Notes: generated from the letters alone by a model not told the origin. A stretch of 64,000 nt of DNA from Bin87 sp965222895 (GCA_965222895.1 CBDCVB010000002.1:248001-312000); one strand, 5' to 3'; counted from the stretch's first letter, positions 42,363-52,749 are shown. Program-made: numbers and translations.

Positions 42363-43910
42363 TTAGCGTCCCTCTTTGATGAGGTCTGAAACCTTTTCTC
42401 CAATCATTATGGTGGTAGCGTTGGTGTTGGCGCGGATGCAATCCGGCATAACCGAGGCGTCGGCCACCCTGAGCCCTTGCACACCCTTGACCTTCAGGCG
42501 CTGGTCGACCACGGCCATCGGATCAGAGTTGGGGCCCATCTTGCAGGTGCCGGAAATATGGTGGGAAGTTCCTGAATTGCGACGGAGCCAGTCATTAAGC
42601 AATTCGTCCGACCGCAACTCTTCGTCGCTGGGCATCACCCGTTCCAACAGCTGGCCGGAGAAGTGCGGGCCCTCGGCGATCCGAACACCAAGGCGTATCG
42701 CCTCCCTCATGCGCCTCAAATCCTCTTCTTCCTCGTAGTAATTGTAGTTGAGGAGAGGCTGGACGTGGGGATCGGTAGACTGCAGTGTCAACTCGCCCTT
42801 GCCCAGTGCCAACTGCAAACTGGCGCCGATGCCAATGTAGTTGAGTTCATCGTCGATGACCACGTGCGCCGGACGGTGCTCGCTGGTCAACAGCGTCGGA
42901 CTTAGCTGCATATCGTTGCGCAGGTTCGACCCCTCCACGGTATAACGGAGTCCGACCTGGATAACCGGCGCCTGGACGTCGGGCCGCTCGCCAACGGCGC
43001 GGTAGAGGGCGCCGGCGGCCGGGTGGTCGCGCAGGTTTTGGCCCACGCCGGGCAGGTCGTGTACCACCGGGATGCCCAAACTCCGCAGGTGCTCCGCCGG
43101 CCCAACGCCGGAGAGCATCAGCAGCTGGGGCGAGGCGACGGCCCCGCTGCTCACGATGATTTCGTCGGCCTCCACGGTGAAAATCTCGCCACCGCTTTCG
43201 GCTTCGACTCCCACGGCCCGCTGCCCCTCGAACAGGATGCGCCGGGCGGTTACGCTCCCCCTGATAGTGAGGTTCAGACGGTGGCGGGCGATGTCGAGGT
43301 AGTTGATGGCCATGCTCATTCGGACGCCGTCGATGGTATTGCGGGCCCGGGGAGATACTCCGGTTGACTCCGGATGGTTCTGGTCCTCGTCAATGGGAAA
43401 GCCCTCGTCGACACAGCCTTGCTCGAAAGCGACAGCGTGAGGCAACCACTCGCTGCGCGGCGCGCGGCGTACCGGAACCGGACCGTCGGAACCGTGGAAA
43501 TCGTCCCCGCCGAAGTCCAAATCCGTCTCCAACTTGTTGAAGTAGGGCAGTACGCTGGTAAACGACCACTCGTCGTTACCCCACTCCGCCCAGCGGTCGT
43601 AATCCTCTGGGATGCCCCGAAACAGCACCTGCCCGTTCACCGCGCTGGAGCCGCCGGTGGCCTTGCCTCGGGGTATAACCAGTTCATCCATCTCCGGCGT
43701 AATCTGCGCGGTGTAGCCCCAGTTGTGCGGCCCGTAGGCGGACAGCCAAACGTTGTTACCCAGTTTCAGGTCGTCGGGCAATTGCTCGAATTCCGGATAA
43801 TCCGGGCCAGCCTCCAGGAGCAGCACCGAACGCTGCGGGTCTTCGGAGAGTCGGCTGGCGATGGTACAACCGGCGGAACCACCGCCAATTACTATTACGT
43901 CGTATTTCAT
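42363..43910 (-). CDS. GMC-family oxidoreductase (choline/alcohol dehydrogenase-like)
   Basis: 515 residues from the ATG at 43910 with an excellent ribosome site (acggaggttcatc). FAD-binding 'YDVIVIGGGSAGCTIASRLS', GMC signature 1 'PRGKATGGSSAVNGQVLFRG', signature 2 'GAVASPQLLMLSGVGPAEHL', and the C-terminal active site 'SGTSHHISGTCKMG' with 'DASVMPDCIRANTNATTIMI'. The family oxidises primary alcohols, choline, sugars or PEG-like ethers with FAD. Cytosolic. Partner VOC gene downstream suggests a catabolic unit. Confidence 0.94.
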   Translation of the reverse strand: MKYDVIVIGGGSAGCTIASRLSEDPQRSVLLLEAGPDYPEFEQLPDDLKLGNNVWLSAYGPHNWGYTAQITPEMDELVIPRGKATGGSSAVNGQVLFRGIPEDYDRWAEWGNDEWSFTSVLPYFNKLETDLDFGGDDFHGSDGPVPVRRAPRSEWLPHAVAFEQGCVDEGFPIDEDQNHPESTGVSPRARNTIDGVRMSMAINYLDIARHRLNLTIRGSVTARRILFEGQRAVGVEAESGGEIFTVEADEIIVSSGAVASPQLLMLSGVGPAEHLRSLGIPVVHDLPGVGQNLRDHPAAGALYRAVGERPDVQAPVIQVGLRYTVEGSNLRNDMQLSPTLLTSEHRPAHVVIDDELNYIGIGASLQLALGKGELTLQSTDPHVQPLLNYNYYEEEEDLRRMREAIRLGVRIAEGPHFSGQLLERVMPSDEELRSDELLNDWLRRNSGTSHHISGTCKMGPNSDPMAVVDQRLKVKGVQGLRVADASVMPDCIRANTNATTIMIGEKVSDLIKEGR

Positions 43911-44352
43911 GATGAACCTCCGTACTGTTCTCAAATCTGACTGCCAACGGGCGGGCGGATTTCGTGCCATCCGGCCTGAATGATGAGATAACCTGAGGTG
44001 GCGGCGCTTGCGTCAACGCTCATTGTCACGAACACTCATTGCAACAAAGCAAAGCGGCGGGCAAGAGTTGGTTCGGGTTCGTTTCGATCAGCCCCATTCC
44101 CGGCAGTATAAATGACAATTTCATCGCGTATACAGATAGTAGGCCACAATGATAATTGCTGTTGCGTATGTTGACATCGCCAAAGGTGCGCCATAGACTG
44201 CCCGGTGCATTGATCGGTGGGGTTGTTCCGTCAGGTAGTATTGCACGAACGTCCAACATAATATATCGAATCAAGCATATTTGCATCGGCCTCGGCTTCG
44301 CCGTGGTCTACACTAATATACACAAGCGGGCACGGGGCCCGGAGGTACGAAT
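43911..44352. promoter_or_regulatory. 442-bp divergent spacer between GMC gene and peptide-transport operon
   Basis: AT-richer than its surroundings, with no supported gene. It must hold the promoters for both divergent units. I do not see a clear operator or riboswitch. Confidence 0.4.
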
Positions 44353-46170
44353 ATGAGCCAGCGTAGATATCGCATCGGTAGTATAGCCGCCGCGGTGGCT
44401 GGATTGCTGCTCCTGGCGCCGATTGCTGGGTGCGGTAGCTCGAGCCAACCGGAAAATCCGGCAGCGACAGCCGTCACGGCGCCGGAGCAGCCGACCGCGG
44501 CAGCCACGGGCGTTCCCGTTCAGCCAGCTTCCGTAGAATCTACTCCGGCTGCAATGCCAGAGCCCACCGACGCCGGCGAGTCCATGACGTCCGCCGAACC
44601 TACTGGAACCTTGAACACGGGCCTCAAGGAAATGGGGCCATTTTTCCTGCACCCCAGCAATTTGGGCAACCCGCAAATCTTCGTCCACGGCACCGCTCCC
44701 ATCGGCGAGGGGTTGTTGCAGGAGTACAAGGGGAACGATGTGCGGGGCTTGCTGGCCGAGTCGTGGGAGATTTCCGACGACTTCCTGACCTGGACCTTCA
44801 AGTTGAACAAGGGCGTTCAATTTCACAAGGGCTACGGTGAGATGACGGCCGAGGACGTGGTGTGGTCGATGCGCCAGTGGGGATTGAGCAAGCATCCTCG
44901 GGCCGGCCAGCTGGAAACGTTCTGGGCGCCGCGCGAAGGTTCGGAGATAATCGACGACTACACCGTGCAAGTGCATACGGGCGAGCCGTTAGTTCACGTG
45001 ATTGCCCAACGCTGGCACATGACGCCGGGTGGCGCTTCCACCTTCATCGCCAGCAAGAAGCAAACCGAGGAGCTGGGCGTTGACGAAGCCAGCACGCAGA
45101 TTGCCGCCACCGGCCCGTGGGAAATCGTGGACCACCGCACCGGCGAGTTCTGGAAGATGGCTGCCGTACGCGACCATTGGCGGCACACTCCTGAGTTTGC
45201 CGAGTTCGTCATGTGGGAAATTCCCGAGGAGTCCTCCAGGCTCGCCGGATTCCAGACCGGTCAGCTGGACACCTTCCTGATGGGCTACGACTCCATACCG
45301 GCAGTGCTGAAGGTCGAGGGCGCACAACTCATGACGGTGCCCAACGCCATCGTGCAGAGCCTCAGGATCTATGGAAACTGGTATCCCATCCAAGGTGTGG
45401 AAACCAGACCAGGCTATGACCCGGAACTGCCCTGGACATCTCCTACGGATGACATCACGTCCCCGGAATGGGATCGGGCGCGCAAGGTCCGCTTGGCCTT
45501 GATCACCGCCGTTGACCGGGAGGCGTTGGTGGACGAAATCCTGTCCGGCAACGGGAATACCAACACGCCCATCCACTCGTTCAGTGGCTTTGAGCATTAT
45601 CTGGATGGGCGAGATTGGGAGTTTGACCCGGACCGGGCCCGGCAGTTGCTGGAGGAAGCCGGCTACCCGGACGGATTCAGCATCACGCTGACACCAGCCA
45701 TCCGCGGCGCCCCACAGGAAGTGGAAAGTTGCGAGGCCATAGCGCAGATGTGGAACGACATTGGGATTGACGTGGACTTCCGGCGGGTTCCCTACGGCAC
45801 GCTTCGCCCCTCCTTGGTGGGACGGACCTACCAGGGGGCAACCTGCCACGCTGGCGGTCCCCTGCCAACGCCGGCCAACGGTTTCGGCAGCTACCTGAGC
45901 GAAAATCCGTTCAACCGCGGGCTGGAACACGCCTGGTCTGATAATGAGATGCGGCTCGCAATGCAGGAAGTTGACCCGGTCAAGCGTGAAGCCATGGAAC
46001 GCGAGCTCGGACAGTTCCTGTTCGATAACGCTCTCACCGACCTCACCTATTACAACATCGACGCCGTGTGGCCAGTCGGTGCCCGGATCGAACCCTGGAC
46101 CGAGCATGTCCGCAGAAGCGACACTCGTCAAATCAACGGTTACGAGTTCATACGCCACCGGCAAAATTAG
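44353..46170 (+). CDS. peptide/dipeptide ABC transporter substrate-binding lipoprotein (SBP family 5)
   Basis: 605 residues. 'RIGSIAAAVAGLLLLAPIAG' followed by Cys gives a lipobox (IAGC); a Pro/Ala/Thr linker to ~85 precedes the binding domain. Family 5 features: 'LLQEYKGNDVRGLLAESWEI', 'WTFKLNKGVQFHKGYGEMTA', 'EDVVWSMRQWG' and 'YPDGFSITLTPAIRG'. Exported and lipid-anchored, it binds peptides or similar solutes for the dppBCDF transporter downstream. Ribosome site 'cggaggtacgaat'. Its closest relative in the window is the next gene, evidently a tandem duplicate. Confidence 0.93.
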   Translation: MSQRRYRIGSIAAAVAGLLLLAPIAGCGSSSQPENPAATAVTAPEQPTAAATGVPVQPASVESTPAAMPEPTDAGESMTSAEPTGTLNTGLKEMGPFFLHPSNLGNPQIFVHGTAPIGEGLLQEYKGNDVRGLLAESWEISDDFLTWTFKLNKGVQFHKGYGEMTAEDVVWSMRQWGLSKHPRAGQLETFWAPREGSEIIDDYTVQVHTGEPLVHVIAQRWHMTPGGASTFIASKKQTEELGVDEASTQIAATGPWEIVDHRTGEFWKMAAVRDHWRHTPEFAEFVMWEIPEESSRLAGFQTGQLDTFLMGYDSIPAVLKVEGAQLMTVPNAIVQSLRIYGNWYPIQGVETRPGYDPELPWTSPTDDITSPEWDRARKVRLALITAVDREALVDEILSGNGNTNTPIHSFSGFEHYLDGRDWEFDPDRARQLLEEAGYPDGFSITLTPAIRGAPQEVESCEAIAQMWNDIGIDVDFRRVPYGTLRPSLVGRTYQGATCHAGGPLPTPANGFGSYLSENPFNRGLEHAWSDNEMRLAMQEVDPVKREAMERELGQFLFDNALTDLTYYNIDAVWPVGARIEPWTEHVRRSDTRQINGYEFIRHRQN

Positions 46171-46213
46171 GAAATGAGATTCACATTTTGGTCTTAAGGA
46201 GTTCGAAGTTTTT

Positions 46214-48016
46214 ATGCGTCATTTGCCAAGAAACCCCAGAATTGTAACCCTTTTCGTAGCGCCGTTGCTGCTGGCCCTCGTGGTTGCGTGCGGCGGCGCG
46301 GCGCAAACGGATGAACCGACCACTGGTCAACCAGCGGCGGAACAGCCGGCAGCAACGGCAATCGCGGTTGCCACTCCAGTTTCCGCAGCCCCGGCAGATA
46401 CCTCGTCAACAGCCATGGAGCAACCGACGGGCACCCTTACCGTCGGTCAGAAGGAACTTGGACCTTTCATGGGTCATCCTGCTTTGACCGGCAACCCGCA
46501 AATTTTCGTTCTGCAAACCGCTCCAATTGGTGAATCAATATTGACGGTTTCCAGCGACCTGAAACCGATAGCCATGCTGGCCACGAGCTGGTCGGTGTCG
46601 GAGGACGGTTCAACCTGGACTTTCAATTTGAACGAGGGTGTCCAGTTTCACAAGGGTTACGGCGAAATGACCGCCGAGGATGTCATCTGGAGTATGCAAC
46701 AGTTCGGAGCACAGGGCTCCAAACATCCAAGAGCTTCCAACATCCGTGGGATTTGGGAGAACGAAGACGGGCACGCCAAAGCAATTGACGATTACACGGT
46801 AGAGGTCAATTCCGGAGCACCCTGGTCAGAGGTTCCCATCAACGAGATATTGACCAGCCCGGGGGGAGGTGGAACCTGGATCATCAGCAAGAAGCAGACT
46901 GATGAACTTGGCGCCGAAGAAGCCAATGGCCAAATCGCAGCGACCGGCTCCTAGGATTTGGTGGAGTTCCGAACCGGTGAGTTTTGGAAGATGGAAGCCG
47001 TTGAGGACCACTGGCGCAAGACCCCTCACTTCGCCGAGATGATTTTCCGGGAAATCCCGGAAGAGTCGTCCCGCATCGCCGGATTCCAAACCGGCAATTT
47101 GGACACCACCGTGATTGCTTTTGATTCCTTGTCCCTGATTCGGGAAGTCGAAGGCGCGGAGGTCATGCAACTGCCCGGCGGCGGCGAGGCCGCTCTAACC
47201 TTCTATGGTCAGTACTACGTAGGCATCGGCACCGAAGACCAGCAGCCCGGCTACGACCCGGACCTGCCCTGGGTGTCCGCCGATCCTGACCTTGCCTCCG
47301 ACGAATGGGCGCGGGCGGCCAAAGTACGCAACGCTTTGTCCATCGCTATTGACCGCCAGGGTATCGTTGACACGCTCCTGCAAGGTTTCGGCAGTCCGGC
47401 GGTATTGTGGGACTTTGGCCAATACGAAGACACCTGGCTGCCGCCGGAAATGCGGTGGGAATACAATCCGGAGCGGGCCAAAGAGCTTTTGGCCGAGGCC
47501 GGTTATCCGGACGGATTCAATATTACGCTAACCCCGTCGCTGCGCGGAGCGCCGGTGGAAGTGGAAGCCTGCGAAGCCATTGCCACTATGTGGGCCGAAA
47601 TTGGCGTGGAAGTAAAATTCCAGCGCCTTCCCTACACCACCTTGCGTCCCAGCCTGATTGCCCGCAACTACCAGGGTTCCACCTGCCACGCCGGCGGCAT
47701 CCGGCTGGAGCCGGGACAAGGCTTCTCAGGTATGTTGTCCAAGTTGCACCACCAGGCGGTCTGGAATCGCGGCGTCGAGCATCCCTGGCTGGATGAAAAG
47801 GTTGCTGAGCACATGGCACAGATCGACACGGCCAAGCGTCGTGAGTTAGGCATTGAAATCGCCACGTTCATGTTCGACAACGCCCTTACCGGCGTGGGTC
47901 TCTACAACTTTGACGTGGTTTGGCCGGTCGGTCCCAATATTCAACCTTGGGCCGAAGGCGTGCGGTACCGTGACCTGCGGAATATCAACGGCTACGAGTA
48001 CATCAAGCCGAGGTAA
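46214..48016 (+). pseudogene. second peptide-binding protein, interrupted by an amber codon
   Basis: About 600 codons, the same architecture as the preceding gene: lipobox 'LALVVAC', linker, 'LGPFMGHPALTGNPQIFVLQ', 'WTFNLNEGVQFHKGYGEMTA'. At 46952-46954 TAG stands where the paralogue has TGG (Trp in 'AATGPWEIV'); the Pro before it is also changed (CCC to TCC). The frame on both sides is otherwise intact to 48016, with 'FRTGEFWKMEAVEDHW' directly after. Two adjacent transitions with no other damage suggest a very recent mutation, a sequencing error or stop-codon read-through. As written, a 246-residue truncated lipoprotein is made. Confidence 0.85.
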
Positions 48017-48034
48017 CGGGTCAGTTAATCCAAA

Positions 48035-48583
48035 ATGAGGTGGGCAAGAAACACAACCACAGGGTGGCGCAAGTCTGGAATTTCAGTCATTGTGCGCACC
48101 CTGGTAGGCCTCCCGCTGGCGGCGGTGCTTGGCATCGTCGGTATGGCGATAGCGTCGGCGATGTCCGTATTCTTCGGCGTCTCTGCTCTGCCTACCCTGC
48201 TCCTGCTGCTCACTATTGGCGCCGGGATCGGTGCCGGCATCGGCGGAGGGGCGATGTTGATCAGGGTAGACGCAGTTCCACCCTGGCCCGTCGTGCTGGT
48301 AATTGGCGTGGGGATTCCCCTGGTCAGTGCCGGAGGCGCCTGGGCGGGCCTCGAAATTGGTGAAAAAATCACCGCAATGCAGGAGATGAACTGCGTTGGT
48401 GTGTGCGATTACTTTTTTAAGCCCAGAACGTACATGGCCCTCGGCGCCACCGTGGTATCCAATGCCGTAGCGTTGGCAATCAACATTGGTTACGAAGTGC
48501 GAGCGGGCGGTTGGGATTGGCCCCGCTTCCGGCCCGACGGTACCACCGTGGGCGCCTCGGGCGATGCCGAGCGTCGCGCGTAA
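48035..48583 (+). CDS. small multi-span membrane protein, unknown
   Basis: 182 residues with three to four predicted transmembrane helices: 'LVGLPLAAVLGIVGMAIASA', 'LPTLLLLLTIGAGIGAGIGG', 'WPVVLVIGVGIPLVSAGGAW' and 'YMALGATVVSNAVALAINIG'. A cytosolic or external 'NCVGVCDYFFKPR' loop has two Cys. I do not recognise a family. It lies between the binding proteins and the permeases of the peptide transporter and probably is cotranscribed with them. Confidence 0.7.
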   Translation: MRWARNTTTGWRKSGISVIVRTLVGLPLAAVLGIVGMAIASAMSVFFGVSALPTLLLLLTIGAGIGAGIGGGAMLIRVDAVPPWPVVLVIGVGIPLVSAGGAWAGLEIGEKITAMQEMNCVGVCDYFFKPRTYMALGATVVSNAVALAINIGYEVRAGGWDWPRFRPDGTTVGASGDAERRA

Positions 48584-48722
48584 CAGGAACACTTCACCTG
48601 AGCTGGTTCAGGCACACAGGTTGGGTTAAGCAGCGGCTTAACCGCCAGGCTTTGCGATTGCAACTGCGTATCTGACCCAAACTGCAAATTCATAACAGAA
48701 ACGGTTTCTGAGGTAGTGCAAT

Positions 48723-49640
48723 ATGCAGCGGTACTTGTTAAGGCGCGTTTTGCTGGCGTTGTTGACCCTGCTAGCCGTGTCCATGATTATTTTTGTGATG
48801 AGCCGGGCGGCCGGCGACCCCAGGCACGTCTATCTGGACGATTATTCTACCCAGGAAGACTGGGATCGGCTCACCGAAAGCCTGGGGCTGGACAAGCCGT
48901 ATTACCAGCAGTACGGCATATTCCTGGTCGACGCACTGAAGGGCAACTTCGGCGAATCGATCAAGGAAGGACGGCCATCGATGGAGGTGATCATCGAACG
49001 GGTGCCGGCTACTCTGCAATTGGGTGTCGCGGCGTTCGCCTTCTCCGTAATAGTGGGAATGCCATTGGGTATTCTTTCGGCCGTCAAACGGGGGAGTTTT
49101 CTGGATATCGCCGGAAAAATGATCGCCCTGGTCGGGCAATCGGCCCCGGTGTTCTGGCTGGGTCTGATGTTGGTGTTCCTGTTCGCAGTGCGGTTGGAGT
49201 GGCTCCCGCCGTATGGTCGGCTGGAAGTTACCAGCATCATTTTGCCGGCCGTGGCCCTCGGTTGGTTCTACGCGGCGGCTAATCTTCGCCTGCTGAGGTC
49301 TGCCATGTTGAACGTGCTGGAATCCGAGTACGTAAAGCTGGCCCGCGCTAAAGGCGTGTCCAACCAGACGGTCATCTGGAAGCATTCCCTCCGCAACGCC
49401 CTGGTTCCCGTGCTCACCTTCGCCGGCGTTACCCTGGGTAGCCTGGTTACCGGTTCGCTGGTGGTTGAGACCGTATTCGCCTGGCCTGGATTGGGCCAAT
49501 TGGCGATTCAGGCGTTGGCGGGTAACGACTACCCGCTGTTGCAGGCGGTGGTGATAGTGTTCACACTGATGTACGTGGTTGTGGCCCTGTTGGTGGACAT
49601 CATGTACGCTTACATTGATCCCAGAATCAGGTACGCTTAA
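48723..49640 (+). CDS. dppB: dipeptide/oligopeptide ABC transporter permease (DppB type)
   Basis: 305 residues, six membrane helices. 'MQRYLLRRVLLALLTLLAVS' is the typical DppB/OppB start; 'ESLGLDKPYYQQYGIFLVDA'-like segment and 'GNFGESIKEGRPSMEVI' follow; the EAA loop is 'YVKLARAKGVSNQTVIWKHS' and the end 'LLVDIMYAYIDPRIRYA' is canonical. It pairs with DppC to form the channel. Ribosome site 'ctgaggtagtgca'. Next gene begins 16 bp downstream. Confidence 0.94.
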   Translation: MQRYLLRRVLLALLTLLAVSMIIFVMSRAAGDPRHVYLDDYSTQEDWDRLTESLGLDKPYYQQYGIFLVDALKGNFGESIKEGRPSMEVIIERVPATLQLGVAAFAFSVIVGMPLGILSAVKRGSFLDIAGKMIALVGQSAPVFWLGLMLVFLFAVRLEWLPPYGRLEVTSIILPAVALGWFYAAANLRLLRSAMLNVLESEYVKLARAKGVSNQTVIWKHSLRNALVPVLTFAGVTLGSLVTGSLVVETVFAWPGLGQLAIQALAGNDYPLLQAVVIVFTLMYVVVALLVDIMYAYIDPRIRYA

Positions 49641-49656
49641 TACAGGAGCGCACATC

Positions 49657-50553
49657 GTGGCAAACGTTACACTGGTTGTACAACCGGCGCCGGTGCCGGT
49701 CCGCATCGCTAGAAGAGCGTGGCAGTGGCGGCGCTTGCCGTTGATTCCCGTTTTCATCTTGGTGGTTTTTGTGGTTACGGGCGTCGCCGCCCCCTGGATT
49801 GCTCCCCACGACCCTGAGCGAGGAGACCTGCGCGCCCGCAACGTGCCTCCCGCGTGGGAGGAAGGCGGCCAGTCGGAATTTCTGCTGGGCACCGATCATC
49901 TCGGTCGCGACCTGCTGAGTCGAGTTATTTTTGGAGCTCGCATCTCCCTAGCGGTGGTAGTAGTAACCCTAGGCGTCGGCATGGTGCTGGGCGTCACCGG
50001 CGGCTTGGTGGCAGGTTGGCACGGTGGGTGGCTGGATGAACTACTGATGAGGATAGTGGACATCAAGCTGGCCATTCCCACCATATTATTAGCCCTGGTG
50101 CTGGTACTGGCGTTGGGGCAATCCTTCATGATAATCGTGGTCATTCTGGCTATTGCCGTGTGGCCCCGGTTCGCGCGCAACGTGCGGGGTGAAGTGCTCC
50201 AGATCAAAACCATGGACTTCGTCGCTTTGGCCCAGGTCGCCGGAGCGTCGACACCACGTATCCTTTTCATCCACATTTTCCCGCAGGTGGTCAACACGCT
50301 GATTATCCTGGCCACTCTGGAAGTGGGTATTGTCATCCTGTTGGAGTCTACCCTGAGCTTCCTTGGAGCGGGGGTTCCTCCGCCGACACCAGCCTGGGGG
50401 TCGATGGTGGCGGATGGCCGGGACCGCTTGGCAGTAGCTTGGTGGATTTCTACGATGCCCGGCGTGGCTATCATGTTGACCGTTTTGTCAATGAACCTGT
50501 TCGGGGACTGGCTGAGGGACCGCCTGGACCCCAGGCTCCGTCAACTGAACTGA
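49657..50553 (+). CDS. dppC: dipeptide/oligopeptide ABC transporter permease (DppC type)
   Basis: 298 residues from GTG 49657, chosen for its ribosome site (acaggagcgcacatc); a longer frame starts inside dppB but is not plausible. 'LGTDHLGRDLLSRVIFGARI' is the DppC/OppC hallmark, followed by 'VDIKLAIPTILLALVLVLAL', the EAA loop 'FVALAQVAGASTPRILFIHI' and 'GVPPPTPAWGSMVADGRD'. C-terminal 'MNLFGDWLRDRLDPRL' is canonical. Partner of DppB. Confidence 0.94.
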   Translation: MANVTLVVQPAPVPVRIARRAWQWRRLPLIPVFILVVFVVTGVAAPWIAPHDPERGDLRARNVPPAWEEGGQSEFLLGTDHLGRDLLSRVIFGARISLAVVVVTLGVGMVLGVTGGLVAGWHGGWLDELLMRIVDIKLAIPTILLALVLVLALGQSFMIIVVILAIAVWPRFARNVRGEVLQIKTMDFVALAQVAGASTPRILFIHIFPQVVNTLIILATLEVGIVILLESTLSFLGAGVPPPTPAWGSMVADGRDRLAVAWWISTMPGVAIMLTVLSMNLFGDWLRDRLDPRLRQLN

Positions 50554-50627
50554 TTTCGACAGGTTCGTGATTGCCACAGGGTGATTCCCAAAGAGGATGT
50601 TGCCAGGATCGCAAATAGGCGGGAAGT

Positions 50628-51620
50628 ATGGAGACCAATACAACAAACAATGACGCAGAAGTAGTGCTGGAAGTTGACGACCTCAGAACCTATTTCCAGA
50701 CTCGCTGGGGTACAGTCAAAGCGGTGGACGGAATCAGCTTCGATCTGCGGCGCGGCGAAACCCTGGGCATAGTGGGCGAATCGGGTTCGGGCAAGTCGGT
50801 GGCAATGCTGTCATTGATGCGGCTCATCCCCATCCCGCCCGGGCAAATCGTCGGCGGCAAGATACTGCTGGAAGGCGACGACCTGCTGCAACTGTCCGAA
50901 AGGGAAATGAGCCATGTCAGGGGTAGTCGGATAGCGCTAATCATTCAGGATCCCATGACCTCGCTGAACCCGGTTTTTACCATTGGCAACCAGGTGGGCG
51001 AGGCGATCAAGATTCACCAGGAAATACCCAACAGCGGTGTATTGCAGCGGGTATTGGACGTTCTGCGGAGGGTCAATATACCCGCTGCCGAAACTCGGGT
51101 TCGGGATTACCCTCACCAGATGAGCGGCGGTATGCGTCAGCGCGTGGTGGGCGCCATCGGCATTTCCTGCGAACCGATGGTCTTGATTGCAGACGAACCG
51201 ACGACTTCGCTGGATGTGACCATCCAGGCTCAATACCTGAAGCTGCTGAAAGACCTGCAACAGGCATCGAACATCGCGCTCATCTTCATAACCCACGACT
51301 TCGGCATAGTAGCCAAAATGTGCGACCGCGTGGCTGTCATGTATGCTGGCAAGATTGTGGAAATGGGAGATGTGCGGGAGATATTCAACAACCCGTCCCA
51401 TCCCTATACGGAGGCCCTGCTGGCTTCTGTTCCCAAACTGGAAGAGGACGTGGACCGCTTGTACTCCATTGAGGGCCAACCACCGACGCTCCACGACCTG
51501 CCAACTGGTTGCCCTTTCGCCCCTCGGTGCCAGTACGTAATGGACCGGTGCGTCGAGGCGTACCCCCCGACAATATCGCTAACGGAACGCCACTACGCGG
51601 CGTGTTGGAGGCTCGAATGA
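50628..51620 (+). CDS. dppD: dipeptide ABC transporter ATP-binding protein (DppD type)
   Basis: 330 residues. Walker A 'GESGSGKSV', 'RIALIIQDPMTSLNPVFTIG' Q-loop, signature 'MSGGMRQRVVGAIGIS', Walker B 'VLIADEPTTSLDV', H-loop 'LIFITHDFGIVAKM'. The C-terminal 'GCPFAPRCQYVMDRCVEAYP' contains the cysteine motif that binds a 4Fe-4S cluster or forms the oligopeptide-specific domain. Its TGA overlaps the next ATG (ATGA). Confidence 0.95.
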   Translation: METNTTNNDAEVVLEVDDLRTYFQTRWGTVKAVDGISFDLRRGETLGIVGESGSGKSVAMLSLMRLIPIPPGQIVGGKILLEGDDLLQLSEREMSHVRGSRIALIIQDPMTSLNPVFTIGNQVGEAIKIHQEIPNSGVLQRVLDVLRRVNIPAAETRVRDYPHQMSGGMRQRVVGAIGISCEPMVLIADEPTTSLDVTIQAQYLKLLKDLQQASNIALIFITHDFGIVAKMCDRVAVMYAGKIVEMGDVREIFNNPSHPYTEALLASVPKLEEDVDRLYSIEGQPPTLHDLPTGCPFAPRCQYVMDRCVEAYPPTISLTERHYAACWRLE

Positions 51621-52633
51621 CCACGGTTGTGCCCACGGTTGGAGGTAACCGGGAAACTAATCCGGATGCCGAAGTAATACTGGAAGCGCAGGATCTGAAG
51701 AAATATTTTCCGGTTACCAAAGGCCTGTTGGTGTCAAAGGTGACCGGATGGATCAAGGCGGTGGATGGCATATCCTTCCAGATTCGCGCCGGAGAGACCT
51801 TGGGTGTCGTCGGTGAATCGGGTTGCGGCAAGAGCACCACTGCCAAGATGCTGCTGATGCTTGAGGAGCCCACCGAGGGTATCATCAGGTTTCAGGGTAG
51901 AGACGTCCACAACGCCACCCACGCCGAACGCCGGCAATACCGGAGTTCGGTGCAGGCAGTTTTTCAGGACCCCTGGAGTTCGCTGAATCCCAGAATGCGC
52001 GTCAGGGACGTGATCGCCGAACCCATGATCATTAATCTCAACATGAGCCGGCGGGACGTACAGGACCGAGTTGCCAAGTTGCTGAATGACGTGGGGTTGA
52101 GCAGCTACCATGCCAACCTGTATCCGCACGAATTCAGCGGTGGACAGCGGCAGCGGCTCGCAATTGCGAGGGCGTTGTCGGTGGAACCCAAGTTGATAGT
52201 GCTGGACGAGCCGGTTTCGGCGCTGGACGTGTCAATCAGGGCCCAGATCATGAACCTGCTGAAGGACTTGCAGCACGAGTATCAGGTTAGCTACATGCTC
52301 ATAGCGCACGACCTGGCTACGGTGCGGTATATGTGCGATTGGGTCGCCGTGATGTATTTGGGACAGATTGTGGAGTTCGCACCCAAGACGCAGTTATTCA
52401 ATAACGCGTCGCACCCTTACACCAAGGCCCTGATGAGCGCAGCCCTGCCGTCTCATCCGGATATTCAGAAGGAAGAGATGATATTGACGGGAGAGGTGCC
52501 TTCTCCGTTGAATCCTCCGGAGGGATGCCGGTTCCATCCGAGATGCCCGGTCGTGATGGAGCGCTGTTCCCACGAAGTGCCGCAGTTAAGGGAAATGTCC
52601 CCGGGCCACGCAGTCTACTGCCACCTCTACTAA
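51617..52633 (+). CDS. dppF: dipeptide ABC transporter ATP-binding protein (DppF type)
   Basis: 338 residues from ATG 51617, which overlaps the dppD stop; a longer frame from 51509 is inside dppD and rejected. Walker A 'GESGCGKST', Q-loop 'AVFQDPWSSLNPRMRVRDVI', signature 'FSGGQRQRLAIARALS', Walker B 'LIVLDEPVSALDV', H-loop 'YMLIAHDLATV'. C-terminal 'GCRFHPRCPVVMERCSHEVP' is the oligopeptide-family domain. Completes the SBP-SBP-membrane protein-dppBCDF unit. Confidence 0.95.
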   Translation: MTTVVPTVGGNRETNPDAEVILEAQDLKKYFPVTKGLLVSKVTGWIKAVDGISFQIRAGETLGVVGESGCGKSTTAKMLLMLEEPTEGIIRFQGRDVHNATHAERRQYRSSVQAVFQDPWSSLNPRMRVRDVIAEPMIINLNMSRRDVQDRVAKLLNDVGLSSYHANLYPHEFSGGQRQRLAIARALSVEPKLIVLDEPVSALDVSIRAQIMNLLKDLQHEYQVSYMLIAHDLATVRYMCDWVAVMYLGQIVEFAPKTQLFNNASHPYTKALMSAALPSHPDIQKEEMILTGEVPSPLNPPEGCRFHPRCPVVMERCSHEVPQLREMSPGHAVYCHLY

Positions 52634-52749
52634 TCGCAGGGGCAGTCAACCCGAAAATGAACCCCTCACCGGGTCGCGGCGGGTTGAGATGGTGGGCCCG
52701 ATGCGCGCGGGGCGAACGCCGGGAATTCATCGCGCGGAGTAGCAGACCG

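Noticed and set aside
44989..46164. 391-codon minus-strand frame opposite the first peptide-binding protein
   Set aside because: Antisense shadow of a family-5 binding protein with clear lipobox and domain motifs.
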